From Afipia sp. (GTDB lineage Bacteria > Pseudomonadota > Alphaproteobacteria > Rhizobiales > Xanthobacteraceae), in assembly GCA_024508675.1 (NCBI GenBank), contig JANINQ010000006.1, positions 62,001 to 126,000 of the forward strand: DNA of 64,000 bases, given 5' to 3'. The notes under the pieces were generated by a model. That model saw only the letters and a list, made by a program, of their open reading frames with translations. It searched no databases and was not told the origin of the DNA. The translations under genes and the position numbers were made by a program. Shown here one piece after another: positions 19,123 through 27,109 of the stretch (its first letter is position 1; each line of letters begins with the position of its first letter).

Positions 19123-19886
19123 AACAGCGAACCCTGCCCGTTATCCTCTTCGGGTGCTGAAACCTTCTTCGCCCGCTCCTTCGGTTTCCTGCTCGCAGCC
19201 TCGGCGATGGCGATGTCCTCCGGGCTGCACGGCAGAATCAGATCGGCGCTGTCGTTGGCCACGCGGTTCACTGCAGTCGACACCTCATGCCAGACAAATG
19301 TACCGCGCGCGGGCGCTGTCAGCATCGCCATAGCTTCGTCCACATCGGTCGCGTTGCCATCGAGCCAGCGATCGAAATCGTTTGGCGCGATCGTCACCGG
19401 CACCCGCTCATGCAGCATCGCCATTTCCGGGCCGGCCGCGGCGGTGACAATGGCGACGGTGTCGACCTCCTCGCCGTTCGGCCCCGTCCAGGTTTCGGCA
19501 ACACCTGCAAAAGCAATCGGCGCACCGTCGCGGCGGCGGATGAAGAACGGGCGCTTGCGCGACGGCGAAACCTGCCATTCGTAATATCCATCCGCCGGAA
19601 GCAGGCACCGCCTCCGCCTGATCGCATTACGGAACGACGGCTTTTCCAGCACCGTTTCGGAGCGCGCATTGATGACCAGCGCGAACTTGCCGGGGTCCTT
19701 CACCCATGAGGGCAGGAAACCCCACCGCATCAGCCGAAACTGGCGCACGCCATTGTCGAGAATGACAACCGGCACCGGCTGGGTTGGTGCCACGTTATAC
19801 CGGGGCGGAAAATTGGGCTGCTCGCCGTAGCCGAACAGGCGGCGCAGCGCGTCCGGACTTGATGCAATGATGTATCGCCCGCACAT
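19119..19886 (-). CDS. yedK: SOS response-associated peptidase family protein (YedK/HMCES)
   Basis: A 255-residue SRAP-domain protein that cross-links to abasic sites in single-stranded DNA through Cys2 after Met removal. The N-terminus MCGRY is canonical, followed by RYNVAPTQ, WGFLPSW, the NARSET segment, DGYYEWQ (Glu) and MLHERVPV (His). A short Lys/Glu-rich tail follows. The start at 19886 is fixed by the invariant MCGRY; an upstream extension would block the active cysteine. No LexA-type box of the GTTC-N7-GTTC form was seen upstream. Divergent from a conserved hypothetical gene. Confidence 0.95.
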   Translation of the reverse strand: MCGRYIIASSPDALRRLFGYGEQPNFPPRYNVAPTQPVPVVILDNGVRQFRLMRWGFLPSWVKDPGKFALVINARSETVLEKPSFRNAIRRRRCLLPADGYYEWQVSPSRKRPFFIRRRDGAPIAFAGVAETWTGPNGEEVDTVAIVTAAAGPEMAMLHERVPVTIAPNDFDRWLDGNATDVDEAMAMLTAPARGTFVWHEVSTAVNRVANDSADLILPCSPEDIAIAEAASRKPKERAKKVSAPEEDNGQGSLF

Positions 19887-19982
19887 AAAAAGACCCGAAA
19901 TACAGCCCCTGCGCTGGAAAATGACATACAAGTGAAGGTTGTTCAGCCCCCTTTAACTTCAACCGGCCAAACATCCAAAACA

Positions 19983-20513
19983 ATGCCGACGCAAGCCTTG
20001 CAGGAAATGCCCCCCGCCGATCAGGAGTGCGCCTCCCCGGACGCCGCCCTCCCCGACGATGCGGTGGTGCGCGCCCAGCGCCTGCTCGATGCCAACATCA
20101 ATCCCCGCACCGGCCTTGCCACCGATTACCTGAATCATTTCAACGAAGCGATCATGCTGCTGGAAATGATCCCCGACATCCCCGAATGTTTCGAGGATTT
20201 CCTCGGCTGGCAGCCCCTGAGCTATCGCGAGCATTTTGAGGCCTCCGGTTTCAAGGCGAGAGAGCTTGCCATCAGCGCCTATGAGTCGGGCGATCCCGCC
20301 GTCCGTGCCGAATTCGACAACATCACCATGACCATGACCTCGATCCTGACCACCGTGGGCGATGCCATGCGCCAGGTCCGGCATATGGAAACCCGTACCG
20401 TTCTCGCCGAACAGGCGGCGGGCTGGGTCAAACCGCTGGTGACGCTGGCAGGCGGCCTGATCAACGGCCGCAGCAGCAACGCCGACGATGTCGACGAAAT
20501 CATGAGCCACTGA
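19983..20513 (+). CDS. Conserved hypothetical protein
   Basis: A 176-residue acidic soluble protein, not assigned to a named family. The central part (NHFNEAIMLLEMIPDIPECFEDFLGW) looks helical and well ordered, and the C-terminus ends DDVDEIMSH. No signal peptide or membrane segment. ATG at 19983 is taken as start; a GTG at 19932 in frame would add 17 residues. The next gene (Nudix) starts 3 bp after its stop, so the two are probably co-transcribed. Confidence 0.7.
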   Translation: MPTQALQEMPPADQECASPDAALPDDAVVRAQRLLDANINPRTGLATDYLNHFNEAIMLLEMIPDIPECFEDFLGWQPLSYREHFEASGFKARELAISAYESGDPAVRAEFDNITMTMTSILTTVGDAMRQVRHMETRTVLAEQAAGWVKPLVTLAGGLINGRSSNADDVDEIMSH

Positions 20514-20515
20514 CC

Positions 20516-20944
20516 GTGGTGGAGTTCTCGCATACAGGCCCCCGGCTTGCCGTCAGCGCCGGCATTTTCCGCGACGGAAAAATCCTGCTGGTCCGCCGCG
20601 CCCGCGAGCCGGCCAAGGGCGTCTACACCTTCCCCGGCGGCCGGGTGGAATTCGGCGAAAGCCTGACCGAAGCCCTGACCCGCGAAATCCGCGAGGAAAC
20701 CGGCCTTGTCATCGAGATTGTCGGCCTTGCCGGTTACCGTGAGGCGCTGCCGCCGCGCACCGGCGGCCACGGCCATTTCGTGATCCTGCCGTTCGCGGCC
20801 CGCTGGATCGCGAATGAAGTGTCGCTCAACGACGAACTCGACGACGCCCGCTGGCTGCCGCCCGAGAGCGCCGTGGACGGCCTGCCGGTCACCCTCGGGC
20901 TGAACGACACCATCCGCGCCGCCGCCGCCCTGATGGGTCTTTAA
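20516..20944 (+). CDS. Nudix hydrolase (MutT/ADP-ribose pyrophosphatase-like)
   Basis: A 142-residue protein with a complete Nudix box (GGRVEFGESLTEALTREI followed by REETGL). N-terminal RLAVSAGIFRDGKILLVRRA is the usual first strand pair. Likely cleaves a nucleoside diphosphate linked to another group; substrate unknown. Start is GTG at 20516, 3 bp after the previous stop. Confidence 0.88.
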   Translation: MVEFSHTGPRLAVSAGIFRDGKILLVRRAREPAKGVYTFPGGRVEFGESLTEALTREIREETGLVIEIVGLAGYREALPPRTGGHGHFVILPFAARWIANEVSLNDELDDARWLPPESAVDGLPVTLGLNDTIRAAAALMGL

Positions 20945-21056
20945 GCCTTATATTTTGACCCGTTTTCTTCGCGCGAACCGGTATCCACTTCGCTCGAAAA
21001 CGCTCTGGCCGTCTTTGCCTTGCTTCCGGCCCGTTGAAAGGGCATATGCGGCCCTC

Positions 21057-21434
21057 ATGCTGAAGCGGATTTTCGCGATTTTCCTGGTGGCCGCACTGGC
21101 CGGACCGGCCCCGGTCCGCGCGCAGGAAGCGGCTGCGCCGTTCGACGCCGACCTGCAGCGGCTGGCCGAAATCCTCGGCGCCCTGCATTACCTGCGCGGA
21201 GTCTGCGGCAGCAATGAAGGCCAGAAGTGGCGCTCCGAAATGCAGGCGCTGGTTGATGCCGAGACCCCGTCCGGTGAGCGGCGCAACCGCATGATCGCGA
21301 GCTTCAACCGCGGCTATAACGGCTTTCAGCAGACCTACCGCTCCTGCACCCCGGCGGCGACCGTTGCGATTCGCCGCTATCTCGAGGAAGGCTCGAAAAT
21401 CTCGCGCGACCTCACCGCCCGCTACGCCAACTGA
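21057..21434 (+). CDS. TIGR02301-family secreted protein
   Basis: A 125-residue protein with a signal peptide (about 1-22, ending VRAQ) and the alphaproteobacterial TIGR02301 pattern: LAEILGALHYLRGVCGS, WRSEMQALVDAE, FNRGYNGFQQTYRSC. Two conserved cysteines may form a disulfide. Function unknown. ATG at 21057 is chosen because the signal peptide starts there. Confidence 0.82.
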   Translation: MLKRIFAIFLVAALAGPAPVRAQEAAAPFDADLQRLAEILGALHYLRGVCGSNEGQKWRSEMQALVDAETPSGERRNRMIASFNRGYNGFQQTYRSCTPAATVAIRRYLEEGSKISRDLTARYAN

Positions 21435-21616
21435 GTTTTCCGGTGGACAGCGCAGAGGGAGCCGGGCGCAACTATCCGTAATTTCAGGATAACTTGCGTT
21501 TCCGCCGTTAACCTTTCCTAAAGAACTGGCTCGCGGGCCGCGCCCTGCATGCTAATGCTTCATGACGCTTTCCACCGCGCAGTCCCGCCGGTCCGTTCCA
21601 CAGGTTCATTGATTTC

Positions 21617-21883
21617 ATGTCGTATACTTATCCCTGGACGCCCACCCACGGCCTCTCCACCGATCAGGACCAGAAGCGGGCGGCGCTGAATTACCTCAAC
21701 GAGGCCTGGGCGGAAGCGCGGCATGACGGCGTCGATGGCGATTGCCTGGCGCAGGCCAGCCTGTTCGCGGCCTTCGCCGAACTGGTCTCTACCTACGGCG
21801 AAGACGCGGTGGCCAAGTTCGTGGAAGGCCTTGCCGGCCGCATCCGCAGCGGCGAATTCTCGGTGGTGGAATTCCGGCAGTAA
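21617..21883 (+). CDS. Small conserved hypothetical protein (88 aa)
   Basis: An 88-residue soluble protein starting MSYTYPWTPTHG with a helical body (LNYLNEAWAEARHDGVDGDC) and acidic character. Codon use matches its neighbours, supporting a real gene. No recognised domain. The ribosome-binding site is weak. Confidence 0.6.
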   Translation: MSYTYPWTPTHGLSTDQDQKRAALNYLNEAWAEARHDGVDGDCLAQASLFAAFAELVSTYGEDAVAKFVEGLAGRIRSGEFSVVEFRQ

Positions 21884-22592
21884 GACACCCATCGCACTGA
21901 CGATCTCTCCGGTCGTCCCCGCGCCGTGCACAACTCCGCATCCAGATTCCATTTTCAAACAACCCGCATGTAGAGATGTGCGCCATCGCCCCTGTTGTTG
22001 TGACGGCGCGGGGGCGCCCGAGTTCTTTCATCGCTTCGCCCTTCAATGAGGGCGCGCGGAACGCCGGATGCGCGAGCGCATCCGCAGCCCCGTGTGCAAA
22101 AGTGAAAAGCACACGAGCGTAGTCGCCACGGTCACGCCGTTTTCATCCGGCGTTCCGCACGCAATGGTTGGAACGGCTTGCTTCGCGAAAACCCCCGGTG
22201 AACGAGCCTTAGGTAATCACCGCTGAGAGGACTTATTGCCGCCTCGCGCCCTCTTGCGAGGGCGGAGTTGGCGTTGCCTCATGGCGCAAGGCGATGCGCC
22301 GGGATAACGCGCTTTGGGCCGTCCGCGAACGGCGCGTTCGTCTCCCTGCCGGTGATCTTTCGGACCCGAAAGTCCGCTCCCGTTGGCCGGCAGAGCGACG
22401 CCGCACGCGGCCACCGCATCCCGTCCCGCGTTCGTGACGATCGCGAGCGCCCCTCATGTGGGACGAGACAAAATGAATATATTCCTATAACAGAAAAAGT
22501 CAATCCGGATTTGACGCGGCGACGTACCGGACTAAAGCCCACACGGCAAACTTAAGCGATTGAGAATGCAGAAGATGGCGTATCCGCATGTC
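21884..22592. repeat. Gene-free, hairpin-rich region of degenerate dispersed repeats
   Basis: About 700 bp without a credible gene, between convergent neighbours. It contains a 15-bp perfect inverted repeat enclosing smaller hairpins (22056-22158), then a succession of short dyads (GCCCTC..GAGGGC near 22248-22263, CTTTCGG..CGAAAG near 22358). Translation of some frames gives phrases (SVVATVTPFSSGVPHAMVG, HRIPSRVRDDRERPSCG) that I recall from spurious short proteins annotated many times in Bradyrhizobium-group genomes, which is what a dispersed repeat would give. The recollection is not a database check. Confidence 0.6.
22056..22158. repeat. Long inverted repeat with internal hairpins
   Basis: GCGGAACGCCGGATG (22056-22070) is the exact reverse complement of 22144-22158. 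Inside are GGATGCGC-GA-GCGCATCC (22066-22083, competing with the outer stem) and GTGTGC..GCACAC (22092-22097 with 22109-22114). It could fold as a branched structure in RNA or as a cruciform. Confidence 0.8.
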
Positions 22593-23261
22593 TCACGAAA
22601 CAGCATCACGCTTCCAGAGCCAGCCACCCAACACAACGGCGACCAGCATGCCCGCAAGCTGCGCGCCGATGAACGCAGTTACACCCGCAGGCGCGATGCC
22701 GGCAAATGTATCGGAGAGCGATCGCGCAACTGTCACCGCAGGATTGGCGAAGGATGTGGACGCCGTGAACCAGTAGGCCGACGTGATGTAAAGCCCGACG
22801 GCGTAAGGCACGGCTGACGGCGACCGCGCCACGCATCCCAGAATCGTCAGCAAGAGTCCGAAGGTCGCCACAGCTTCGGCCAACAGTTGTCCGCCGCCGG
22901 CACGCACCGTTGTCGAAAATTGCCAGAGCGGCAGTTCAAACATCAGATGCGCGGCCCACACACCCGCGATGCCGCCGGTCACCTGCATCACGATGTAAAG
23001 CACGGCGCTACGCCAAGGCAGTTCGCCGCGCAGCGCAAAGGCCAACGAGACGGCGGGATTGAAATGCGCGCCCGACACCGGACCAAAGACGAGGATCAGA
23101 ACGACAAGGATCGCGCCGGTGGGCAAGGTGTTGCACAAAAGCGCGATGGCGCCGTTTCCTCCCGCCAGTTTCTGCGCCATGATTCCGGAGCCGACAACGG
23201 CGGCGAGAAGGAATGCGGTGCCCAGCCATTCAGAAAAGGCGCGTTGTGCGAGCGGCGGCAT
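22593..23261 (-). CDS. aqpS: Aquaglyceroporin-like MIP channel, probable arsenite channel (AqpS type)
   Basis: A 222-residue MIP-family channel with six hydrophobic helices and two NPA loops (68-70 and 173-175, the second followed by Arg180). It is the last gene of an arsR-arsI-arsC-aqp operon and its ATG overlaps the arsC stop by one base. In Sinorhizobium a MIP channel (AqpS) replaces the usual arsenite pump and lets arsenite made by ArsC flow out of the cell. The same role is inferred here from context. The channel itself could also pass glycerol or water. Confidence 0.88.
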   Translation of the reverse strand: MPPLAQRAFSEWLGTAFLLAAVVGSGIMAQKLAGGNGAIALLCNTLPTGAILVVLILVFGPVSGAHFNPAVSLAFALRGELPWRSAVLYIVMQVTGGIAGVWAAHLMFELPLWQFSTTVRAGGGQLLAEAVATFGLLLTILGCVARSPSAVPYAVGLYITSAYWFTASTSFANPAVTVARSLSDTFAGIAPAGVTAFIGAQLAGMLVAVVLGGWLWKRDAVS

Positions 23262-23785
23262 CAGGTCCGTTCAGGCGCCCTGGTTGCACCTTCCATCAAA
23301 CCGATATCGCGCAGTTTATGCCCGAGCGTCAGGCGATCGAGAGCGCTTAGCGGAAGCGAACTGAACGCACCGATGCGCTGGTTGAGCAGCCGATAGGCTT
23401 CCCTGAAGGCCATTGCGATCTCCGCAGGCGAGCCGGTCGCTTCCGCCGGATCGGGAATGCCCCAATGCGCTGTCATGGGCTGCCCTGGCCAGACCGGGCA
23501 GGATTCCGCGGCGGCGCTGTCGCAGACGGTGAAGACGAAATCGAACTGCGGCGCGCCGGTCTCGGCAAATTCCGCCCAGGACTTCGACCGGAAGCCGGAC
23601 GTGTCATAGCCGAGGCTCTCAAGCAATCTGATCGTTTCGGGATGAACCCGGCCCTTGGGCTGGCTCCCCGCGCTGTAGGCGCGGAATTTTCCCGCGCCCG
23701 TCCGGTTCATGATCGCTTCGCCAATCACCGAGCGCGCAGAGTTGCCGGTGCACAGGAAAAGCACGTTGTAGATGTGATCGGACAT
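23261..23785 (-). CDS. arsC: Arsenate reductase ArsC (low-molecular-weight phosphatase fold)
   Basis: A 174-residue LMW-PTPase-fold arsenate reductase. The P-loop LCTGNSARS has nucleophile Cys12 and Arg18; VCDSAAAESCPVWP supplies the resolving cysteines, and HWGIPDPA is typical of the family. It reduces arsenate to arsenite using thioredoxin or glutaredoxin. ATG at 23785 is preferred over a GTG at 23794 that would overlap the arsI stop. Third gene in the ars operon. Confidence 0.93.
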   Translation of the reverse strand: MSDHIYNVLFLCTGNSARSVIGEAIMNRTGAGKFRAYSAGSQPKGRVHPETIRLLESLGYDTSGFRSKSWAEFAETGAPQFDFVFTVCDSAAAESCPVWPGQPMTAHWGIPDPAEATGSPAEIAMAFREAYRLLNQRIGAFSSLPLSALDRLTLGHKLRDIGLMEGATRAPERT

Positions 23786-23793
23786 GACAATCA

Positions 23794-24255
23794 CTAGCAG
23801 CAGGAGGATGCAGGCTGCGGCTTCGCAGTCGGGACACAGGATGCGGATTTCCGGATGCGGACGCCGTTTTCGCCAGTTCCGTCACCGTAGCTGGTGCTCT
23901 CGCCCTTGGTCAGAAACGTCTCCCAGGAGATTCCAGCCGGATCGCCGATCCATGACTTTTCCGACTTCGCGTAACAGCAGGCCGTGTCGCCCTGCTCGAT
24001 GACATCGCTGCCCGCCGCACGAAGCCGCGCATAGACCTCCTGCAGCTCTGCGGCGTCCTCGACCTGAATGCCGAGATGATCGAGACCCGCTTCCCGGCCC
24101 CGCGCCGAAATCGCGAAATTGACGCGCGGATCGTCCAGCATCCATTTGGCGTAATCGGACTTAACAACCGAAGGCTGCGCAGCGAACAGCGCCGAATAGA
24201 AGCCGATCGACTGATCGAGGTCGTTGACGGCGACATGAACATGCAGACGCTTCAT
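23794..24255 (-). CDS. arsI: ArsI/CadI-family vicinal-oxygen-chelate protein (probable C-As lyase)
   Basis: A 153-residue glyoxalase/VOC-fold protein of the ArsI/CadI family. His5 or His7, His60 and Glu112 fit the Fe(II) ligands and the vicinal pair Cys93-Cys94 (TACCYA) fits the trivalent organoarsenical site of ArsI, which breaks the carbon-arsenic bond of methylarsenite. A further Cys-rich tail (Cys140, Cys152, Cys153) follows a flexible linker. ATG at 24255 has AAGGAG at ideal spacing and overlaps the arsR stop by four bases (ATGA), implying coupling. CadI-type metal binding without lyase activity remains possible. Confidence 0.88.
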   Translation of the reverse strand: MKRLHVHVAVNDLDQSIGFYSALFAAQPSVVKSDYAKWMLDDPRVNFAISARGREAGLDHLGIQVEDAAELQEVYARLRAAGSDVIEQGDTACCYAKSEKSWIGDPAGISWETFLTKGESTSYGDGTGENGVRIRKSASCVPTAKPQPASSCC

Positions 24256-24605
24256 GATAACGCTCCTTCCTTGACGCGCTTGCGCGCAGGTTTGCATGCG
24301 ACAGCAGGCGCACACGCGACGGCGCCTCCGCAGCAGTTCTCGGTGAGGTATCCGATCAGGCCGTTCATCGTGTCGAACCGGGCCGCGTAAATCATCAAAC
24401 GTCCGTCGCGGCGAACCGTGACAAGACCGGCTTCACGCAGGCGGTCGAAATGAAATGTCAGCGTGTTGGGCGAGACCCCGAGCGACGCTGCGACTTCACC
24501 TGCAGGCAAACCATCCGGCCCCGCCTGCACCAGCAGCCGGTAGGCATCGAGACGGTTTTCCTGCGCGAGCGCCGACAGGGCGGCAAGAACATCGGGCTTT
24601 TTCAT
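24252..24605 (-). CDS. arsR: ArsR-family metalloregulator
   Basis: A 117-residue winged-helix repressor. The recognition helix region reads SLGVSPNTLTFHFDRLREAGLV. There is no CVC motif in the DNA-binding helix; instead the C-terminus carries Cys91, Cys92, Cys98 and Cys104, like the Acidithiobacillus-type ArsR that senses As(III) with a C-terminal Cys cluster. First gene of the operon; two palindromic operators lie directly upstream. Expected to repress its own operon until arsenite or a trivalent organoarsenical binds. Confidence 0.93.
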   Translation of the reverse strand: MKKPDVLAALSALAQENRLDAYRLLVQAGPDGLPAGEVAASLGVSPNTLTFHFDRLREAGLVTVRRDGRLMIYAARFDTMNGLIGYLTENCCGGAVACAPAVACKPARKRVKEGALS

Positions 24606-24625
24606 ATTTCAATGATTATCGAAAT
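24606..24625. promoter_or_regulatory. ArsR operator, proximal copy
   Basis: A 20-bp near-palindrome ATTTCAATGATTATCGAAAT immediately upstream of the arsR start; differs from the distal copy at two positions. It overlaps the likely promoter or leader of the ars operon. Confidence 0.8.
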
Positions 24626-24646
24626 ATAATCCCTTCCGCAAGATTT

Positions 24647-24666
24647 ATTTCAATGATCATTGAAAT
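24647..24666. promoter_or_regulatory. ArsR operator, distal copy (perfect palindrome)
   Basis: A perfect 20-bp palindrome, ATTTCAATGA followed by its exact complement, lying 41 bp (four helical turns) from the proximal copy. Placement and sequence similarity to its neighbour support cooperative ArsR binding. Confidence 0.85.
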
Positions 24667-24681
24667 AATATCCAGCCCAAA

Positions 24682-24712
24682 CAAAAACCCCGGCATGCTC
24701 TGCCGGGGTTTC
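24682..24712 (-). terminator. Terminator of the dihydroorotase-like gene
   Basis: Read leftward: a 10-bp perfect stem (24686-24695 with 24701-24710), five-base loop, then TTTTTG. It insulates the ars promoter from the upstream gene. Confidence 0.88.
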
Positions 24713-24741
24713 GGTATCTGCCGTCCTGCGCGCACCAGCGG

Positions 24742-26076
24742 CTATGGCTTCAGCGTTTCCAGAAAACGCACCGGCTCGCCGGTGGACGGCGTCATCACCT
24801 CGCCCTGCCACATCACGCGCTTGCCGCGCACGAAGGTGCCGACCGGCCAGCCCTTGACCTTCACGCCGTCATACGGCGTCCAGCCCGCCTTCGAGGCCAC
24901 CCACTTGTTGGTGATGGTTTCTTCGCGCTTCATGTCGACGATGGTGAAGTCGGCATCGTAACCCGCCGCGATGCGGCCCTTGCAGGCGATGTTGAACAGC
25001 CGCGCGGGTCCGGCACTGGTGAGATCGACAAAGCGCAGCAGCGACAGCCGCCCCGCATTGACGTGATCGAGCATGACCGGCACCAGCGTCTGCACGCCGG
25101 TCATGCCGGACGGAGACGCGGGATAGACCTTGTCCTTTTCCTCCAGCGTATGCGGCGCATGGTCCGAACCGAGCACGTCAACAATGCCCTGCTCGATGCC
25201 GCGCCAGATGCCGTCGCGGTGGCTGGCATCGCGCACCGGCGGATTCATCTGCGCCCGCGTGCCGAGCCGCTCATAGGCCTCGGGTCCAGCCAGCGTCAGA
25301 TGATGCGGCGTCGCCTCGCAGGACGCGACGTCCTTGTGGTCGCGCAGGTATTCGATTTCCTGCTTGGTCGAGATGTGCAGCACGTGGATGCGCTTGCCGG
25401 TCTCGCGTGCAAGGTTGACGAGGCGCTGGGTCGCGATCAGGGCCGCGTCCTCGTCGCGCCACACCGGATGCGAGCGAGGATCGCCCTCGATACGCAGATG
25501 CTTGCGGTCGTTGAGACGATATTCGTCCTCGGCATGGAACGCGGCGCGGCGGCGGATCACGTTAAAGATGCGGCGCAGGCTGTCGTCGTCCTCCACCAGC
25601 AGCGAGCCGGTGCTTGATCCGATGAACACCTTCACGCCCGCGCAGCCCGGCGCACGCTCGAGGTCCGGCAGATGATTGACGTTCTCGCGGGTGCCGCCGA
25701 TGAAGAAGGCGAAATCGCAATGCATCCGGTGATGACCCGCCTTTACCTTCGCGGTGAAAGCTTCCTCGGTCACGGTCAGCGGATTGGTGTTCGGCATCTC
25801 GAACACTGCAGTGACGCCGCCCAATACCGCGCTGCGCGATCCGGTCTCCAGATCTTCCTTATGTGTGAGACCCGGCTCGCGGAAATGTACCTGCGTGTCC
25901 ATTACCCCGGGGAGGATGTGCAGGCCCTTGCAGTCGATCACCTCGCCAGCGCTGGCGCCGCCGAGCGACCCGATTTCCGCGATCCGCCCGCCGATAATGC
26001 CGATGTCGCGAACGCCCTCGCCGTCCTGATTGACCACGGTGCCGGATTTCAGAATCACATCAAATGTCTGGGCCAA
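24742..26076 (-). CDS. pyrC: Dihydroorotase-like amidohydrolase with altered HxH motif
   Basis: A 444-residue cyclic amidohydrolase of the class I dihydroorotase type. Most signatures are present: FREPG with HKED, GVKVFIGSSTGS, FHAEDE, VLHISTK, ATPHHL and GSDHAPHT. However the first metal-binding motif reads DTQVHFR: Gln62 replaces the first His of HxH, leaving only His64. It may be a divergent active enzyme or a structural homologue; a pyrBC pair elsewhere would decide. Start is TTG at 26076, because a stop lies just upstream and no better start fits the conserved N-terminus. Symbol reflects family, not proven activity. Confidence 0.8.
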   Translation of the reverse strand: MAQTFDVILKSGTVVNQDGEGVRDIGIIGGRIAEIGSLGGASAGEVIDCKGLHILPGVMDTQVHFREPGLTHKEDLETGSRSAVLGGVTAVFEMPNTNPLTVTEEAFTAKVKAGHHRMHCDFAFFIGGTRENVNHLPDLERAPGCAGVKVFIGSSTGSLLVEDDDSLRRIFNVIRRRAAFHAEDEYRLNDRKHLRIEGDPRSHPVWRDEDAALIATQRLVNLARETGKRIHVLHISTKQEIEYLRDHKDVASCEATPHHLTLAGPEAYERLGTRAQMNPPVRDASHRDGIWRGIEQGIVDVLGSDHAPHTLEEKDKVYPASPSGMTGVQTLVPVMLDHVNAGRLSLLRFVDLTSAGPARLFNIACKGRIAAGYDADFTIVDMKREETITNKWVASKAGWTPYDGVKVKGWPVGTFVRGKRVMWQGEVMTPSTGEPVRFLETLKP

Positions 26077-26230
26077 AGCTCGAAACTCGTCTTATGGGAA
26101 AGCCCTGTTGAGGGGCGGTTTTGCGGGCCATGCGGCCCTTGTTGTCGGCACTTTAGCGCCTTACGTTGCGGTGTAACAACACGCGGGATGCATATCCCCA
26201 GCGACCGACGGGAATATCCGAGAAAACCTT

Positions 26231-27109
26231 ATGAAAGCAGCGTTTCTGCCCGATCGCGGCGTTGTCAAAGTCAGCGGCGAAGATGCGAGGGCATTCCTCG
26301 ACGGCCTCCTCACCACCAATGTGGAACTGGTGACGCCCGGTATCGGCCGTTTCGGCGCGCTGCTGACGCCGCAGGGCAAGATCATCGTGGATTTTCTGGT
26401 CACCGAGGCGCCGGACGCGCATGGCGGCGGCTTCGTGTTCGACGTGCCGCTGGCGTTGGCCCAGGCTTTCGCCACCAAGCTCGGCTTCTACAAGCTGCGG
26501 AAAAAAGTCACCGTCGACAACCTGTCGTCGCAACTCGGCGTGATGGCGGTCTGGGACGGCGCACCGGCGACAAAGCCCGATCTTGCCTTCGAAGACCCGC
26601 GCGATCCGCAGCTCGGCTGGCGCGTGTTCGTGCCCGACGATCTGGTAGATGAAACCGCATCTGCGCTCGGCGCGGATGTGACCGACAGCGACGCCTATGA
26701 AGCGCACCGCATCGCCTCCGGCGCGCCGCGCGGCGGGGTCGATTTCATCTATGGCGACGCTTTCCCGCACGAAACCAACATGGACCGCCTGCATGGCGTC
26801 GATTTCGACAAGGGCTGCTATGTCGGACAGGAGGTCGTCTCCCGCATGCAGCATCGCGGCACCGCGCGCACGCGCACCGTGCGCGTGCGGCTGGACGGGT
26901 CGGTGCCGGAAATCGGATTGCCGGTGGTCGCAGGCGACAAGCCGGTCGGCACCATGGGCTCATCGTCAAACGGCGTCGGCCTCGCGCTGTTGCGAACCGA
27001 CCGCGTGTCGGACGCGCTCGGTGCCGGATTGCCGCTGACTGCAGGCGGCCTGCCGATCAGCCTTGTCTCCGCTGACGATGTGGCTCCGCCGAAGAAAGCA
27101 TCGGCATGA
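26231..27109 (+). CDS. ygfZ: YgfZ/GcvT-like folate-binding protein
   Basis: A 292-residue aminomethyltransferase-fold protein with the YgfZ signature KGCYVGQEVVSR (Cys196). The N-terminal part has VSGEDARAFLDGLLT. YgfZ uses tetrahydrofolate and its conserved Cys to help assemble or repair Fe-S clusters, for example in MiaB. Its stop overlaps the tag start (ATGA), so ygfZ, tag and the HD gene form a coupled cluster. Divergent from the dihydroorotase-like gene. Confidence 0.9.
   Translation: MKAAFLPDRGVVKVSGEDARAFLDGLLTTNVELVTPGIGRFGALLTPQGKIIVDFLVTEAPDAHGGGFVFDVPLALAQAFATKLGFYKLRKKVTVDNLSSQLGVMAVWDGAPATKPDLAFEDPRDPQLGWRVFVPDDLVDETASALGADVTDSDAYEAHRIASGAPRGGVDFIYGDAFPHETNMDRLHGVDFDKGCYVGQEVVSRMQHRGTARTRTVRVRLDGSVPEIGLPVVAGDKPVGTMGSSSNGVGLALLRTDRVSDALGAGLPLTAGGLPISLVSADDVAPPKKASA

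Noticed and set aside
19887-19982. LexA box between yedK and the hypothetical gene
   Set aside because: No GTTC-N7-GTTC or GAAC-N7-GTTC word was seen, so SOS control cannot be claimed from sequence.
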